Assembly: GCA_947452985.1 (NCBI GenBank)
Contig: CANGEU010000014.1
Location: 1-33,769 of the forward strand
Direction: 5' to 3'
From: Micrococcales bacterium
GTDB taxonomy: Bacteria; Actinomycetota; Actinomycetes; Actinomycetales; Microbacteriaceae
Length of the DNA stretch: 33,769 bases
Shown here: positions 7,677 to 16,800 of the stretch, piece by piece
Layout of the letters: each line of letters starts with the position of its first letter
How positions within the stretch are numbered: position 1 is the stretch's first letter
Notes under the pieces: generated by a model
Databases searched by the model: none
What the model was told of the DNA's origin: nothing
The model's input: the letters and a program-made list of their open reading frames with translations, nothing else
Position numbers and translations under genes: made by a program

Positions 7677-8581
7677 TGAGCGCCCGCAAAAAAGCGAAAG
7701 ATATTTTCTCCTCACCAATCGCGTCGGCTACGGCAATTCTGATTGCAATTCTGTGGACTATCCCTACTTTTGGGTTGCTAGTAAGTTCATTCAGGCCACA
7801 GATAGACATCAACCACAGCGGTTGGTGGATGTTCTTTACCAAACCAAACGTAACTTTGGAAAACTACGCCTCGGTTTTGTTCGAAGGCTCAACCACGAAC
7901 CCGCCGCTAGCCCAGTTCTTCGTGAACAGCTTTGCCGTCACTATTCCAGCCGTTGTTTTCCCAATTACCTTGGCTCTGTTCGCGGCCTACGCCTTGGCCT
8001 GGTTCGAATTCAAAGGTAAAGACACAATCTTCTTCATCATCTTCGGTCTGCAGATTGTTCCGATTCAGCTAACCCTAATTCCTTTGCTACAGCTGTTCTC
8101 AAAGGGTTTAGTGCTTGGCGGAGTGACGATTATTCCGAACCTGCACATTACCGGAACCTTTCTGCCAATCTGGATTGCGCACACCATCTTTGGTTTGCCG
8201 CTGGCAGTGTTCTTGCTTCACAACTTCCTAAGCCAGATTCCTCGCGAACTAATTGAAGCTGCTCGTGTTGATGGTGCCGGCTGGTTCACCCTGTTCACCA
8301 AGATCATCTTGCCGCTCAGCGTTCCAGCAATCGCATCGTTCTCGATCTTCCAGTTCCTGTGGGTATGGAACGACCTCTTGGTCGGTCTAACCTTCGGTGG
8401 TGGCGTGAAAGAAGTTGCACCGATGACCGTACGCATCGCCGAGATGGTCGGTACTCGTGGCAGCGGTTGGGAGCTGCTTACCGCTGGTGCCTTCGTTTCG
8501 ATGATCGTTCCACTAATCGTGTTCTTCTCATTGCAGCGATTCTTCGTACGCGGCCTGCTAGCCGGTTCGGTAAAGGGCTAA
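7676..8581 (+). CDS. aglG: ABC sugar transporter permease, AglG-like (MalG type)
   Basis: A 301-residue second permease subunit. Its EAA loop reads EAARVDGAGWFTLFTKIILPL near residue 215, and an N-terminal helix precedes a large external loop containing PNVTLENYASVLFEG. ATG 7676 overlaps the preceding stop in a TAATG junction, with GAGAGGA upstream. The longer frame from 7616 lies inside aglF and is rejected. It ends 6 nt from the convergent beta-glucosidase gene. The locus lacks an ATPase gene. Confidence 0.87.
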   Translation: MSARKKAKDIFSSPIASATAILIAILWTIPTFGLLVSSFRPQIDINHSGWWMFFTKPNVTLENYASVLFEGSTTNPPLAQFFVNSFAVTIPAVVFPITLALFAAYALAWFEFKGKDTIFFIIFGLQIVPIQLTLIPLLQLFSKGLVLGGVTIIPNLHITGTFLPIWIAHTIFGLPLAVFLLHNFLSQIPRELIEAARVDGAGWFTLFTKIILPLSVPAIASFSIFQFLWVWNDLLVGLTFGGGVKEVAPMTVRIAEMVGTRGSGWELLTAGAFVSMIVPLIVFFSLQRFFVRGLLAGSVKG

Positions 8582-8587
8582 AAACTT

Positions 8588-9970
8588 TTAGCGCTGTTCG
8601 AGCAACTGCTTGAACATGCGAGCGCTTGCCTTTGGCGTGCGCTCCATGGTCTGCTGGTTTACGTGAACGATACCGAAAGTCATTTTCCAGCCTTCCGCCC
8701 ACTCCAGGTTGTCGAACATCGACCAGGCGTAGTAACCGCGTAGGTCAACTCCGCCATCACGCGCGTCCAATGCGGCGTTGATGTGGTTTAGGTAGTAGTC
8801 CATGCGATCTTGATCGTTTACGAAGCCGTCAGTCAGCTGGTCGTCTTTGAAAGCTCCGCCGTTCTCGGTGACATAGAGCGGAACACCCGGAAGGCGTTCT
8901 GAAGTCTGCTGCAAGGTCGTGGTCATGCTCGATGCGTCGATTTCCCAACCCATGTTGGTGCGTGGCTCGCGAGGAACGAAGTTCACCGGAGGCATGCCAG
9001 GGTAAACATCGGTATTTTGGCCAACAATGAAGCCCTTGTCGGTTTCGCTCGGGCTTTCGATGCGGTTAGGCGTGTAGTAGTTGATGCCAAGCCAGTCGAC
9101 TGGGGTAGCAATCTCTGCTAACTCGGACTCCTTTACGAAGCTCCAGTCGGTGATGTGACGGGTGGCCTCGACAACGTCGGCAGGAATACCGCGCCCTGCC
9201 ACCGGGTCTAAGAACAGGCGGTTCTGAAGGCCATCCATGAGCCAGGCGGCATCCTTGGTTCCCTCGTCCTCGGCGATCATGGTGGTTAGGTTCAAAACCA
9301 GTCCGGTGTTCTTGGCGCCGTTGGCACGTAGGGCTTCGATTCCTCGGCCGTGGCCAAGGAGAAGACGGTAGGCAGCTTCGAAACCCTTAGCTTGGTCGTT
9401 GGCGCCCGGCGCGTGAATGTCGGTCGCATAACCCAGGAACGAAGAAACCCAAGGCTCGTTGAGGGTAGCCCAAGAGTCAACGCGGTCGGCGAACTTGGTT
9501 GCCAAGACTGCTGCGTAGTCGGCGAACTTGTCGGCGATAGGCTCCCAGGTCCAGCCGCCTTTGTCGCCGAAAGTTGAAGGGAGATCCCAGTGGTAGACGG
9601 TGGCAGCTGGCTTGATGCCGCGCTCCAAAAGGCCGTCTATCAATCGGTCGTAGAAGTCGATTCCCTCAGGGTTTAGAGCGCCTTCGCCAGTTCGCATGAT
9701 TCGCGGCCAGGAGAACGAGAATCGGTAGGAGTCAAAACCAAGCCACTTCAAAAGCTCGAGGTCTTCATCCACGCGATTCACGTGGTCGCAGGCGGGTTCT
9801 CCGGTTGAGCCATCTTTGATGTGCCCAGCCTTGGCGAAGTCTTCCCAAATCGATGAACCGCGGCCGGCCAGGTTTCCCTCGATCTGCCAAGACGATGTTG
9901 CAGTACCGACCACGAAATCTTTTGGCAGGCGAGCCGCCAATTTTGCAATGCGGTCAGAAACGTTGGTCAT
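8588..9970 (-). CDS. GH1 beta-glucosidase
   Basis: A 460-residue glycoside hydrolase family 1 enzyme, cytoplasmic since no signal peptide is visible. It should release glucose (or galactose) from beta-linked disaccharides or glucosides. Family marks: FVVGTATSSWQIEG at the N-terminus, the acid/base Glu172 in TLNEP, the nucleophile Glu369 in YVTENGG, and EWAEGWKMTFG near the C-terminus. The length is standard. It lies 14 nt downstream of the phosphorylase-like gene in one operon, with AGAAAG upstream of the ATG. A 6-phospho-beta-glucosidase is less likely because the importer nearby is of ABC type. Confidence 0.92.
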   Translation of the reverse strand: MTNVSDRIAKLAARLPKDFVVGTATSSWQIEGNLAGRGSSIWEDFAKAGHIKDGSTGEPACDHVNRVDEDLELLKWLGFDSYRFSFSWPRIMRTGEGALNPEGIDFYDRLIDGLLERGIKPAATVYHWDLPSTFGDKGGWTWEPIADKFADYAAVLATKFADRVDSWATLNEPWVSSFLGYATDIHAPGANDQAKGFEAAYRLLLGHGRGIEALRANGAKNTGLVLNLTTMIAEDEGTKDAAWLMDGLQNRLFLDPVAGRGIPADVVEATRHITDWSFVKESELAEIATPVDWLGINYYTPNRIESPSETDKGFIVGQNTDVYPGMPPVNFVPREPRTNMGWEIDASSMTTTLQQTSERLPGVPLYVTENGGAFKDDQLTDGFVNDQDRMDYYLNHINAALDARDGGVDLRGYYAWSMFDNLEWAEGWKMTFGIVHVNQQTMERTPKASARMFKQLLEQR

Positions 9971-9984
9971 AGTTTGGTGCTTTC

Positions 9985-11451
9985 TTAGTATTTGGCAAAG
10001 GCTTCGATGGTCTCGAAGTGCTGCTTTTCCCCGGCAGTCGTAACTTCAATCTCAAACGAAGGCAAGCCTACTTTGGTAACGAAACTTAGACGCACTGAAT
10101 CTGAGCCGTGTTGCCAGGCTAAGGTCATGCTGTCGTGGCCGGTTTCCGAGTAGCTGAAAGTGCCGTTGAAGGAATTGTGTTTGCGCAGGCGGGCTAACGC
10201 GATAATGCCCTGGACCACCGGCTGTTTCAATGCTTCTTCGATTTCGGAAGGAGTGTAGTTGTGGCGGTTTACATCGCGCCCTTGGTCACTCTTGCGGAAA
10301 AGCTCCTGGTCGTCCATGCCATTGAATAGGCCAACGTAGTAAACCTGTGGCTCACCCGGCAGGAAGAACTGCACTGCGCGGCTAATAAAGTACGCGGTGT
10401 TGTTGGCCAAGATGTTTGGGAGGGTGGCGTTGATCTGGTGAGGCAGGGTGAACCATTGCGGCACCACGCTGGCAATGTTTGAGTGACCGTGGGTGTTCTC
10501 GGCCGCCTTCTCAAAAATGAACGCCATGTCGTCTTGGCCAATCAGACCAGGCTTACCGTTTATTGGTCCGGCATCGATCACGCCATAACCGTCGTGGGTA
10601 TCTAAAACGTTGAGGCAGTTGTTTGGTCGCTGTTGGAACCATAGGGCCAACTTGTCGACGGTTCCGGTGAAGAACGAGTGCAAAAGCAGTGGCGCGGTCT
10701 GGAAGTCGTAGATCAGGTCGACCAGCGGAGCAATTGCCTGCTGCTGAGTGTAGTGAGCGTGAACCTCAACCAACACTCGCATGTCGTAAGAGTGGATTAG
10801 CTCGGTGATTTCCTCAACGAACTTGAGGGTCTCTGGGGTCATGAACGAATCGGTGCCAGGGGTCTTCACGGCGTAACCAACGGCGTCTAGGCGAACTACC
10901 TTTACGCCGCCAGACTTCAATGCCTCCAGCACGTTGCGCAGGTACTTCTGACCGGCTGGGTGCTTGATGTCAATGTCCACCTGAGATGGCATGAACGTGG
11001 TCCAAACTAACCGACGACGTCCGTCGACTTCATAAGCGGTGAATGGCAAACCAGGACGAGGACGATAGAACGAGGTGATTCCGTCTTCGGTGCCACCGTT
11101 CGGGAAAACCACGTCGAAGGTTAGGAACAGGCCGTTGTATTCCGACTTGTCGCCCTTTTCCTGCCAGTCCAGGAACTCTGGAGAAAGGTAAGAGGAGTGG
11201 TTCACAATTAGGTCGGCGGTTAGCTCGTGGGTTTCGGAAATGCGCTTGAAATCTGACCAGTCTCCGAGGCGAGGGTCAACAATTTTGTGGTCGATTGGGT
11301 CGAAGCCCGCGTCGTCGCCGTCGTATGGGTGGAAGAAAGGCAAAACGTGGATGCCTTCAAAATCTTTCAATGGCCCTTTGAGTAGTTTCTCAATTTCCCC
11401 AAGGTTTCCGCCAACGCGCTCGGCATAAACCAGAATGCTTGAACCAGCCAT
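9985..11451 (-). CDS. GH13_18 sucrose phosphorylase-like glucosyl phosphorylase
   Basis: A 488-residue GH13 subfamily 18 enzyme that would split an alpha-glucoside with phosphate to give glucose 1-phosphate. Visible family blocks: GFDPIDH, the nucleophile Asp189 in VRLDAVGYA, acid/base Glu229 in LVEVHAHY, DTHDG with Asp287, FYRPRPGLP at 128-136, and QFFLPGEPQVYYVG. The acceptor loop departs from classic sucrose phosphorylases: residues 336-339 are Leu-Pro-His-Gln where I recall Asp-Leu-Tyr-Gln in the bifidobacterial enzyme. Glucosylglycerol or glucosylglycerate phosphorylase activity is therefore possible. I chose ATG 11451, preceded by GAGGAAGAGG, over an upstream TTG at 11475. First gene of the operon with the GH1 enzyme. 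Confidence 0.85.
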   Translation of the reverse strand: MAGSSILVYAERVGGNLGEIEKLLKGPLKDFEGIHVLPFFHPYDGDDAGFDPIDHKIVDPRLGDWSDFKRISETHELTADLIVNHSSYLSPEFLDWQEKGDKSEYNGLFLTFDVVFPNGGTEDGITSFYRPRPGLPFTAYEVDGRRRLVWTTFMPSQVDIDIKHPAGQKYLRNVLEALKSGGVKVVRLDAVGYAVKTPGTDSFMTPETLKFVEEITELIHSYDMRVLVEVHAHYTQQQAIAPLVDLIYDFQTAPLLLHSFFTGTVDKLALWFQQRPNNCLNVLDTHDGYGVIDAGPINGKPGLIGQDDMAFIFEKAAENTHGHSNIASVVPQWFTLPHQINATLPNILANNTAYFISRAVQFFLPGEPQVYYVGLFNGMDDQELFRKSDQGRDVNRHNYTPSEIEEALKQPVVQGIIALARLRKHNSFNGTFSYSETGHDSMTLAWQHGSDSVRLSFVTKVGLPSFEIEVTTAGEKQHFETIEAFAKY

Positions 11452-11504
11452 TTTTCCTCTTCCTCCAAGAACCAATCTCTTAATCGTATAACTGCGGTTT
11501 GCCT

Positions 11505-11510
11505 TAAACT
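11505..11510 (+). promoter_or_regulatory. Candidate -10 box TAAACT for rlmN
   Basis: TAAACT followed by TG matches the element seen before several other genes in this window. It would start transcription about 26 nt before the ATG, giving a short leader with an AAGGAG site. Confidence 0.45.
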
Positions 11511-11513
11511 TGT

Positions 11514-11530
11514 GGTTGTAACCAACAACC
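11514..11530 (+). promoter_or_regulatory. Small inverted repeat in the rlmN leader
   Basis: GGTTGT, 5 nt, then ACAACC form a 6-bp hairpin just before the AAGGAG ribosome site of rlmN. It could modulate translation or be a protein site in the divergent region shared with the phosphorylase operon. Weak support. Confidence 0.3.
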
Positions 11531-11543
11531 TCAAGGAGCGGCC

Positions 11544-12722
11544 ATGACCGAAAAACAGGTTCGCCCGCGTACCGAGGGTTGGAAACAGAAGCTCGACGAA
11601 AACGGTCGCCCGCTTCTCGAGTTTGAGCAAAAGCGCCGCGGTCAGCCGCCAGTTCACTTCACCGATTTATCTGTTGAAGAACGTGTTGAAAAGGTGAAGA
11701 GCCTTGGCCTTCCAGGTTTCCGCGCCAAGCAGCTAGCCAACCACTACTTCGTTCACTACACCGACGACGCCGCTGACATGACCGACCTCCCTAAGGAAAG
11801 CAAGGAAGAGATCGTCAAGGAGCTCTTCCCGCCGCTGCTCACGGAGGTGAAGCGCCTGCAAACTGATAAAGGCGACACCATCAAGTTCCTTTGGAAGCTT
11901 TTTGATGGAGCGTTGGTTGAGTCGGTGCTTATGCGCTACCCGAGTCGAATTACCCTCTGTGTTTCCAGCCAAGCTGGTTGCGGAATGAACTGCCCGTTCT
12001 GTGCCACCGGCCAGGCTGGCCTAACTCGTAACATGTCGGCTGCCGAGATTGTTGCCCAGATTGTTGCCGCCAACAAGGTAATCGCGGAGGGCGGCCTTGG
12101 CGGAAAGAAGACCGGTAACGGCGAGGAGCGCGTTGGCAACATCGTGTTTATGGGCATGGGTGAACCACTTGCCAACTACAACCGCGTGATGTCTGCCGTT
12201 CGCACCATGGTGGCCGAACAGCCAAATGGCCTAGGTATGAGCGCCCGCAACATCACCGTTTCCACGGTTGGTCTGGTTCCTGCGATCAAGAAACTCTCCG
12301 ACGAACACATCCCGGTTACCTTTGCTCTCAGCCTTCACGCCCCAGACGACAAACTTCGCGATGAATTGATTCCAGTGAACTCGAAGTGGAAGGTCGATGA
12401 GGCGCTGGATGCGGCGAGAGAGTACTTCGACAAGACCGGTCGCCGCGTTTCGATTGAGTACGCACTGATTCGCGACATGAACGATCACGCTTGGCGAGCC
12501 GACTTACTGGCAGAGAAGCTCAATGCCCGAGGTAAGGGCTGGGTTCACGTCAACCCGATTCCGCTAAACCCAACCCCAGGCTCGGTTTGGACTGCCAGCA
12601 CCCCTGAGGCCACCGACGAATTCGTGCGACGCCTCGAAAAGGCTGGAGTACCGACCACTCTTCGAGACACCAGAGGCAAGGAAATCGACGGCGCCTGCGG
12701 TCAGCTTGCTGCTGCCGACTAA
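11544..12722 (+). CDS. rlmN: 23S rRNA (adenine-C2)-methyltransferase RlmN
   Basis: A 392-residue radical SAM enzyme methylating A2503 of 23S rRNA (and A37 of some tRNAs in other bacteria). The iron-sulfur motif CxxxCxxC is at Cys146, Cys150 and Cys153, inside [15 protein letters not shown]. The second-step cysteine is Cys385 in DGACGQL near the C-terminus. MGMGEP, SLHAPDD and INPIPLNP-like blocks are present. ATG 11544 has AAGGAG at suitable spacing. Length is normal for actinobacteria. Housekeeping gene with no clear link to its sugar-related neighbours. Confidence 0.96.
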   Translation: MTEKQVRPRTEGWKQKLDENGRPLLEFEQKRRGQPPVHFTDLSVEERVEKVKSLGLPGFRAKQLANHYFVHYTDDAADMTDLPKESKEEIVKELFPPLLTEVKRLQTDKGDTIKFLWKLFDGALVESVLMRYPSRITLCVSSQAGCGMNCPFCATGQAGLTRNMSAAEIVAQIVAANKVIAEGGLGGKKTGNGEERVGNIVFMGMGEPLANYNRVMSAVRTMVAEQPNGLGMSARNITVSTVGLVPAIKKLSDEHIPVTFALSLHAPDDKLRDELIPVNSKWKVDEALDAAREYFDKTGRRVSIEYALIRDMNDHAWRADLLAEKLNARGKGWVHVNPIPLNPTPGSVWTASTPEATDEFVRRLEKAGVPTTLRDTRGKEIDGACGQLAAAD

Positions 12723-12760
12723 CTGGAACAAAACCTGTCAAGGTGGTGTTTACTTAATAC

Positions 12761-13801
12761 ATGACTAAGAACCAAGAAGTAACTTTCGGCCTGGACACCT
12801 TCGGCGACATGTCTCGCGACCTCGAGGGCAAAGAAATCTCGGCCGGCCAAACCATTCGCAACCTGATCGAGCAGGGAAAACTTGCCGACGAACTTGGGCT
12901 GAGTAACTTCAACGTTGGCGAACACCACCGCGACGATTTTGCAGTTTCTGCGCCAGACACCGTTCTCGCCGGCCTTGCCACAGTCACCAAAAACATCATT
13001 CTCGGAACCGGCGTCACCGTGCTTTCGAGCGAAGACCCAGTTCGCCTCTACCAGCGCTTTGCGACCATCGACGCCATGTCGAATGGCCGAACCGAAATCA
13101 CCGCCGGTCGAGGTTCGTTCATCGAATCCTTCCCCCTATTTGGTTACTCCATGCAGGACTACGAAGTTCTATTCGAGGAGAAACTCGAACTGCTCAAGGA
13201 ACTTCTAAAAGAAGAGCCAGTCACCTGGTCTGGCACCAAGCGAGCTAGCCTCAACAACCAGCAGGTTTACCCAAAGACCGAAGACAAGAACATTCGCCTT
13301 CGTGTTGGTGTTGGCGGAAGCCCAGAATCGGTTATTCGTGCAGCCCGTCTCGGTATACCTATGGCGTTGGCCATCATTGGCGGCGACCCTGCCCGCTTTG
13401 CACCGTTCGCCAAACTTTACCGAGACAGCCTCATGAAATTTGGTCACGGTCCGCTACCGATCTCAATTCACTCGCCAGGTCACATTGCCGAGACCGACGA
13501 CGAAGCATTTGAGCAACAGTGGCCAAACTACGCCATCAGCTTCGGACGAATCGGTCGCGAACGCGGCTGGGGACCAATGAGCATCGACCACTTCATCCAA
13601 GAGGTGAATCAAGGCTCGCTTTACGTTGGATCACCGGAAACTGTTGCCAAAAAGATCGTTCATGCGATCACTTCGGTGGGTGCGAACCGATTCGACCTAA
13701 AGTACGTAACCGGCCCAACTCCGCACGAACTTGCCATGAAGTCGATTGAACTTTATGCAACCGAGGTAGTGCCTCGAGTTAAGGCACTCCTTACTAAATA
13801 A
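12761..13801 (+). CDS. LLM-class flavin-dependent oxidoreductase
   Basis: A 346-residue luciferase-like monooxygenase (bacterial luciferase fold, FMN or F420 dependent). Visible blocks: FNVGEHHRDDFAVSAP near residue 50, GTGVTVLSSEDPVRLYQRFATIDAMSNGR near 87-115, and a C-terminal YVGSPETVAKKI. The substrate is not predictable. Unlike most genes here it shows neither a usable ribosome site nor an ideal -10 hexamer: TTTACT ends 6 nt before the ATG. Start ATG 12761 is the first in frame after the rlmN stop, 38 nt away. Confidence 0.88.
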   Translation: MTKNQEVTFGLDTFGDMSRDLEGKEISAGQTIRNLIEQGKLADELGLSNFNVGEHHRDDFAVSAPDTVLAGLATVTKNIILGTGVTVLSSEDPVRLYQRFATIDAMSNGRTEITAGRGSFIESFPLFGYSMQDYEVLFEEKLELLKELLKEEPVTWSGTKRASLNNQQVYPKTEDKNIRLRVGVGGSPESVIRAARLGIPMALAIIGGDPARFAPFAKLYRDSLMKFGHGPLPISIHSPGHIAETDDEAFEQQWPNYAISFGRIGRERGWGPMSIDHFIQEVNQGSLYVGSPETVAKKIVHAITSVGANRFDLKYVTGPTPHELAMKSIELYATEVVPRVKALLTK

Positions 13802-13857
13802 CACTGCTAGTTATCCGATAGATTTGAGCCTGTTCAAGTTCTAGAGGGGAACCCCAG

Positions 13858-16800
13858 ATGTCTAAAGTCACCAAATTTCTTGCGTCCGTAGCCGCCACAG
13901 CTTTAGTTCTTACGGGTCTAACTGTGATGCCGGCGCTCGCGGGTGGTGCAGGGGCTCCATACACGGTCACGCAGGTTAAAACCGGTATGCCGGTTTCCAG
14001 TGAACTCGTTGCCGGAACTACGCGGGTTTTCTGGAAAAACGGTGCAGAACTTTGGACTAGCGATGGCACGACAACTCAGTCGGTGCACACATTCGCGAGT
14101 CACGACTCCTTCGCTTTGACTCAGTCGAGCCCGCAGTACACGGAGGGCGGATTCTATGACACCAGCTATTACATTCACCGTTCGGTATTTGTGGGAGACA
14201 CGGTTTACTTCTGGGTAGCTTCTGCTACCAACGACTGGGACATTTGGAAGTCGAATGGAACAGTGGCCGGCACCGTGAAGGTAACTTCGCTAAGCCTGAA
14301 CTATGGAGTGCGCAACTCAGGTCAAACCCCTCCTTCGCTGTTTGTAAATGGAACCGACATCTACTTTTGGTCTGAGCGCTTCGACGTGAATTACAACCAC
14401 TTCCGCGATCTGCGTAAACTCAACACCCTCACCGGAACCAACGCAGTTGTTACCAACTCTCCAACCACCAACGTTTGCTCCGACCAAATGTTTGGTCACC
14501 AGTATTCCTTCGCAGTGGTTGCTGGAAAGCTTTACTTCGACTGGGTAACCGACTGCGTAAACCACGTTGGTGTAATCAACTTGGCCACCAACGCCTACAT
14601 TGACTTACAGCCATCCGGTCTCGCGTCTGGAAGCGTAATTTCCATGGCGACGCCGTCGGAGTTTTCCGTACTTGGAAGCAAGGTTTACTACATTGCTACC
14701 GAAGTAACCAGCGCCGACTTCGCAAACAACGCCCGTTGGAACTGGCAGTCTGAGCTTTACTCCACTGACGGCACGGTAGCCGGAACCTCAAAGGTTGCCA
14801 GCCTAAATCCTGGCAGCCTTGGCGCGGGAAACCCGAAGATGCCAATGCTGCGCCCGACCACCATTGGTAGTTACCTCTACTTCCTTGGTTGGGATTCTGC
14901 GCTAAGTGCAAACAGCATCTACCGAACCGACGGCACTTCCGCTCCGGTTGTTTGGATTCCGGGAGACACCTTCGGTAACGCTGGCGCTCGAACCAATACC
15001 CCTGCCTCGTGGGTAACCACCGGCGGGGTTACCTACCTTGTCGCAGATGCCCAGCATTCCAGCGGAGGTCAGCAGATGTACTCGGTAAACCTAGCCACCA
15101 AGGCTGTTACCTGGATTACCCCAACCCTTCCGGCAAGCGCCGACTCAGTTGGCATCATCGATCAGCCTTGGGCTGCCACCGACTACACCACTCCGATTAC
15201 CTGGGACGGAAAAGTGTGGTGGGTTGGTCGAACCAACGCCGACAACGGTGACAAGGGTTTGAACGTTTTCTACACCGACGGAACAGTCGCCAACACCGCG
15301 AACCTAACCGGCTACCTTGGCGATAACAATCAGGGTATTGGTTACATCGGTGACTACGCCGACATCGACCAGTTTGCTCGAAATGCCACTGTTCCACTAG
15401 CTGCTACCACCACTAGTGTTTGGTTCTTGCGTGGGCCTGCCGGTGCCAGCGATTGGTCGCTTTACAAGATTGCAGCCACTCCGGTAACCCCACCGCCACC
15501 ACCTCCGGTAACCCTCACCTGTGCTGCGGAAATTACGAAGCTCAAAGTTGAGGCCGAGACAGCTACCGCGCTGGACCCTGTTTTCAACAAGAACACCTGT
15601 GAGTACTCAATCAAGGTTGACGCCAAGACTTCAAAGGCAGACTTCACTCCAACCTTCGTTCCAGCCACGGTGAACGTGAAGGTCGGAGGAACTTCAATTA
15701 GCACCACATTGAAGTCCACCAAAACTCAGAGCGTGACTCTTGGAGCTTCTGGAACTACCACTCAGGTTGACTTTGTTTTTGGGTCAAACACCTACCGCGT
15801 GAATGTTCAGCGCGGCACTCCTGCAGTATCTGGTGCCAGGGACCAGAACTTCACCGCTCCAACTTTGAACGGGGCTGTAAAGACTGTCGACAAGGACGAG
15901 AAGAAAGAATCCGACGAGGACGGCAATAAGAAGAAGGTTGAGGTGACCATTATTGGTGGTGACTTCGATAAGAAGGTTGCCAAGTTGGACGACAACGGCA
16001 AGAAGGACGAAGTCTTTGCTGCCAAGGTTCCTGAAATTAACGGAACCGTTGAGAAGGTTAAGGTCGACGACGAGCACCGAATCATCGTGGCCGGTAACTT
16101 CACGACTCCAGAAGGTGACAAAGACATCATCCGTTTGAAGCCAGATGGCTCGAAGGATAAGAGCTTTGATGCACCGGACCTAGGTGGTTCGAATGCCAAG
16201 GTGAAGGATGTCGACATCCAGAAGGACGGCAAGATTGTGGTCGTCGGTGACTTCGATGATTCTTCGAAGTCAAACGTGAAGCGTTTGAAGGATGACGGCA
16301 AGGAAGACACAGTTTTCGAATCGAAACTTCCTGACATTGGCGGCGAAGTCAAGGCTGTGAAGGTTCAGGACGACGGCAAGATTTTGCTCGGAGGTCACTT
16401 CGAGAACGCGGGCGGCGATAACGACCACGACAAGATTGTCCGCGTTGAAAAAGACGGAAAGATTGACAACACCTTCAAACCGGCAATTAACGGTGCTCAC
16501 TTCAACGACGACGTCGAAGATATTGAGACTCAGAAAGACGGCAAGATCATCGTGGTTGGTAAGTCTGACAAGACTTCCGAAGGCGAAGCCGACCAGGTTA
16601 CCCGACTGAAGAAGGACGGCAAGGAAGACGAGACCTTCAACTTCGACGGCAACATTCCTGCCGGCAAGAAGGTTGAGTCGGTCAAGGTTCGCGACAGCGG
16701 CGACATCTACATTGCAGGTGACTTCGACAACGTTGGCGACGACGATGGCGACAAAATTGCCAAGGTGAAGAAGGACGGTCACGTTGACAACGACTTCAAC

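Noticed and set aside
8577-8592. GCTAAAA-AC-TTTTAGC palindrome between convergent genes
   Set aside because: The 2-nt loop and weak A-T stem make a poor hairpin, and both stop codons force part of the symmetry; not a credible terminator.
13846-13855. GGGGAACCCC before the large secreted-protein gene as a translation-blocking hairpin
   Set aside because: Four pairs with a 2-nt loop cannot fold stably; it is better explained as the AGAGGGGA ribosome site.
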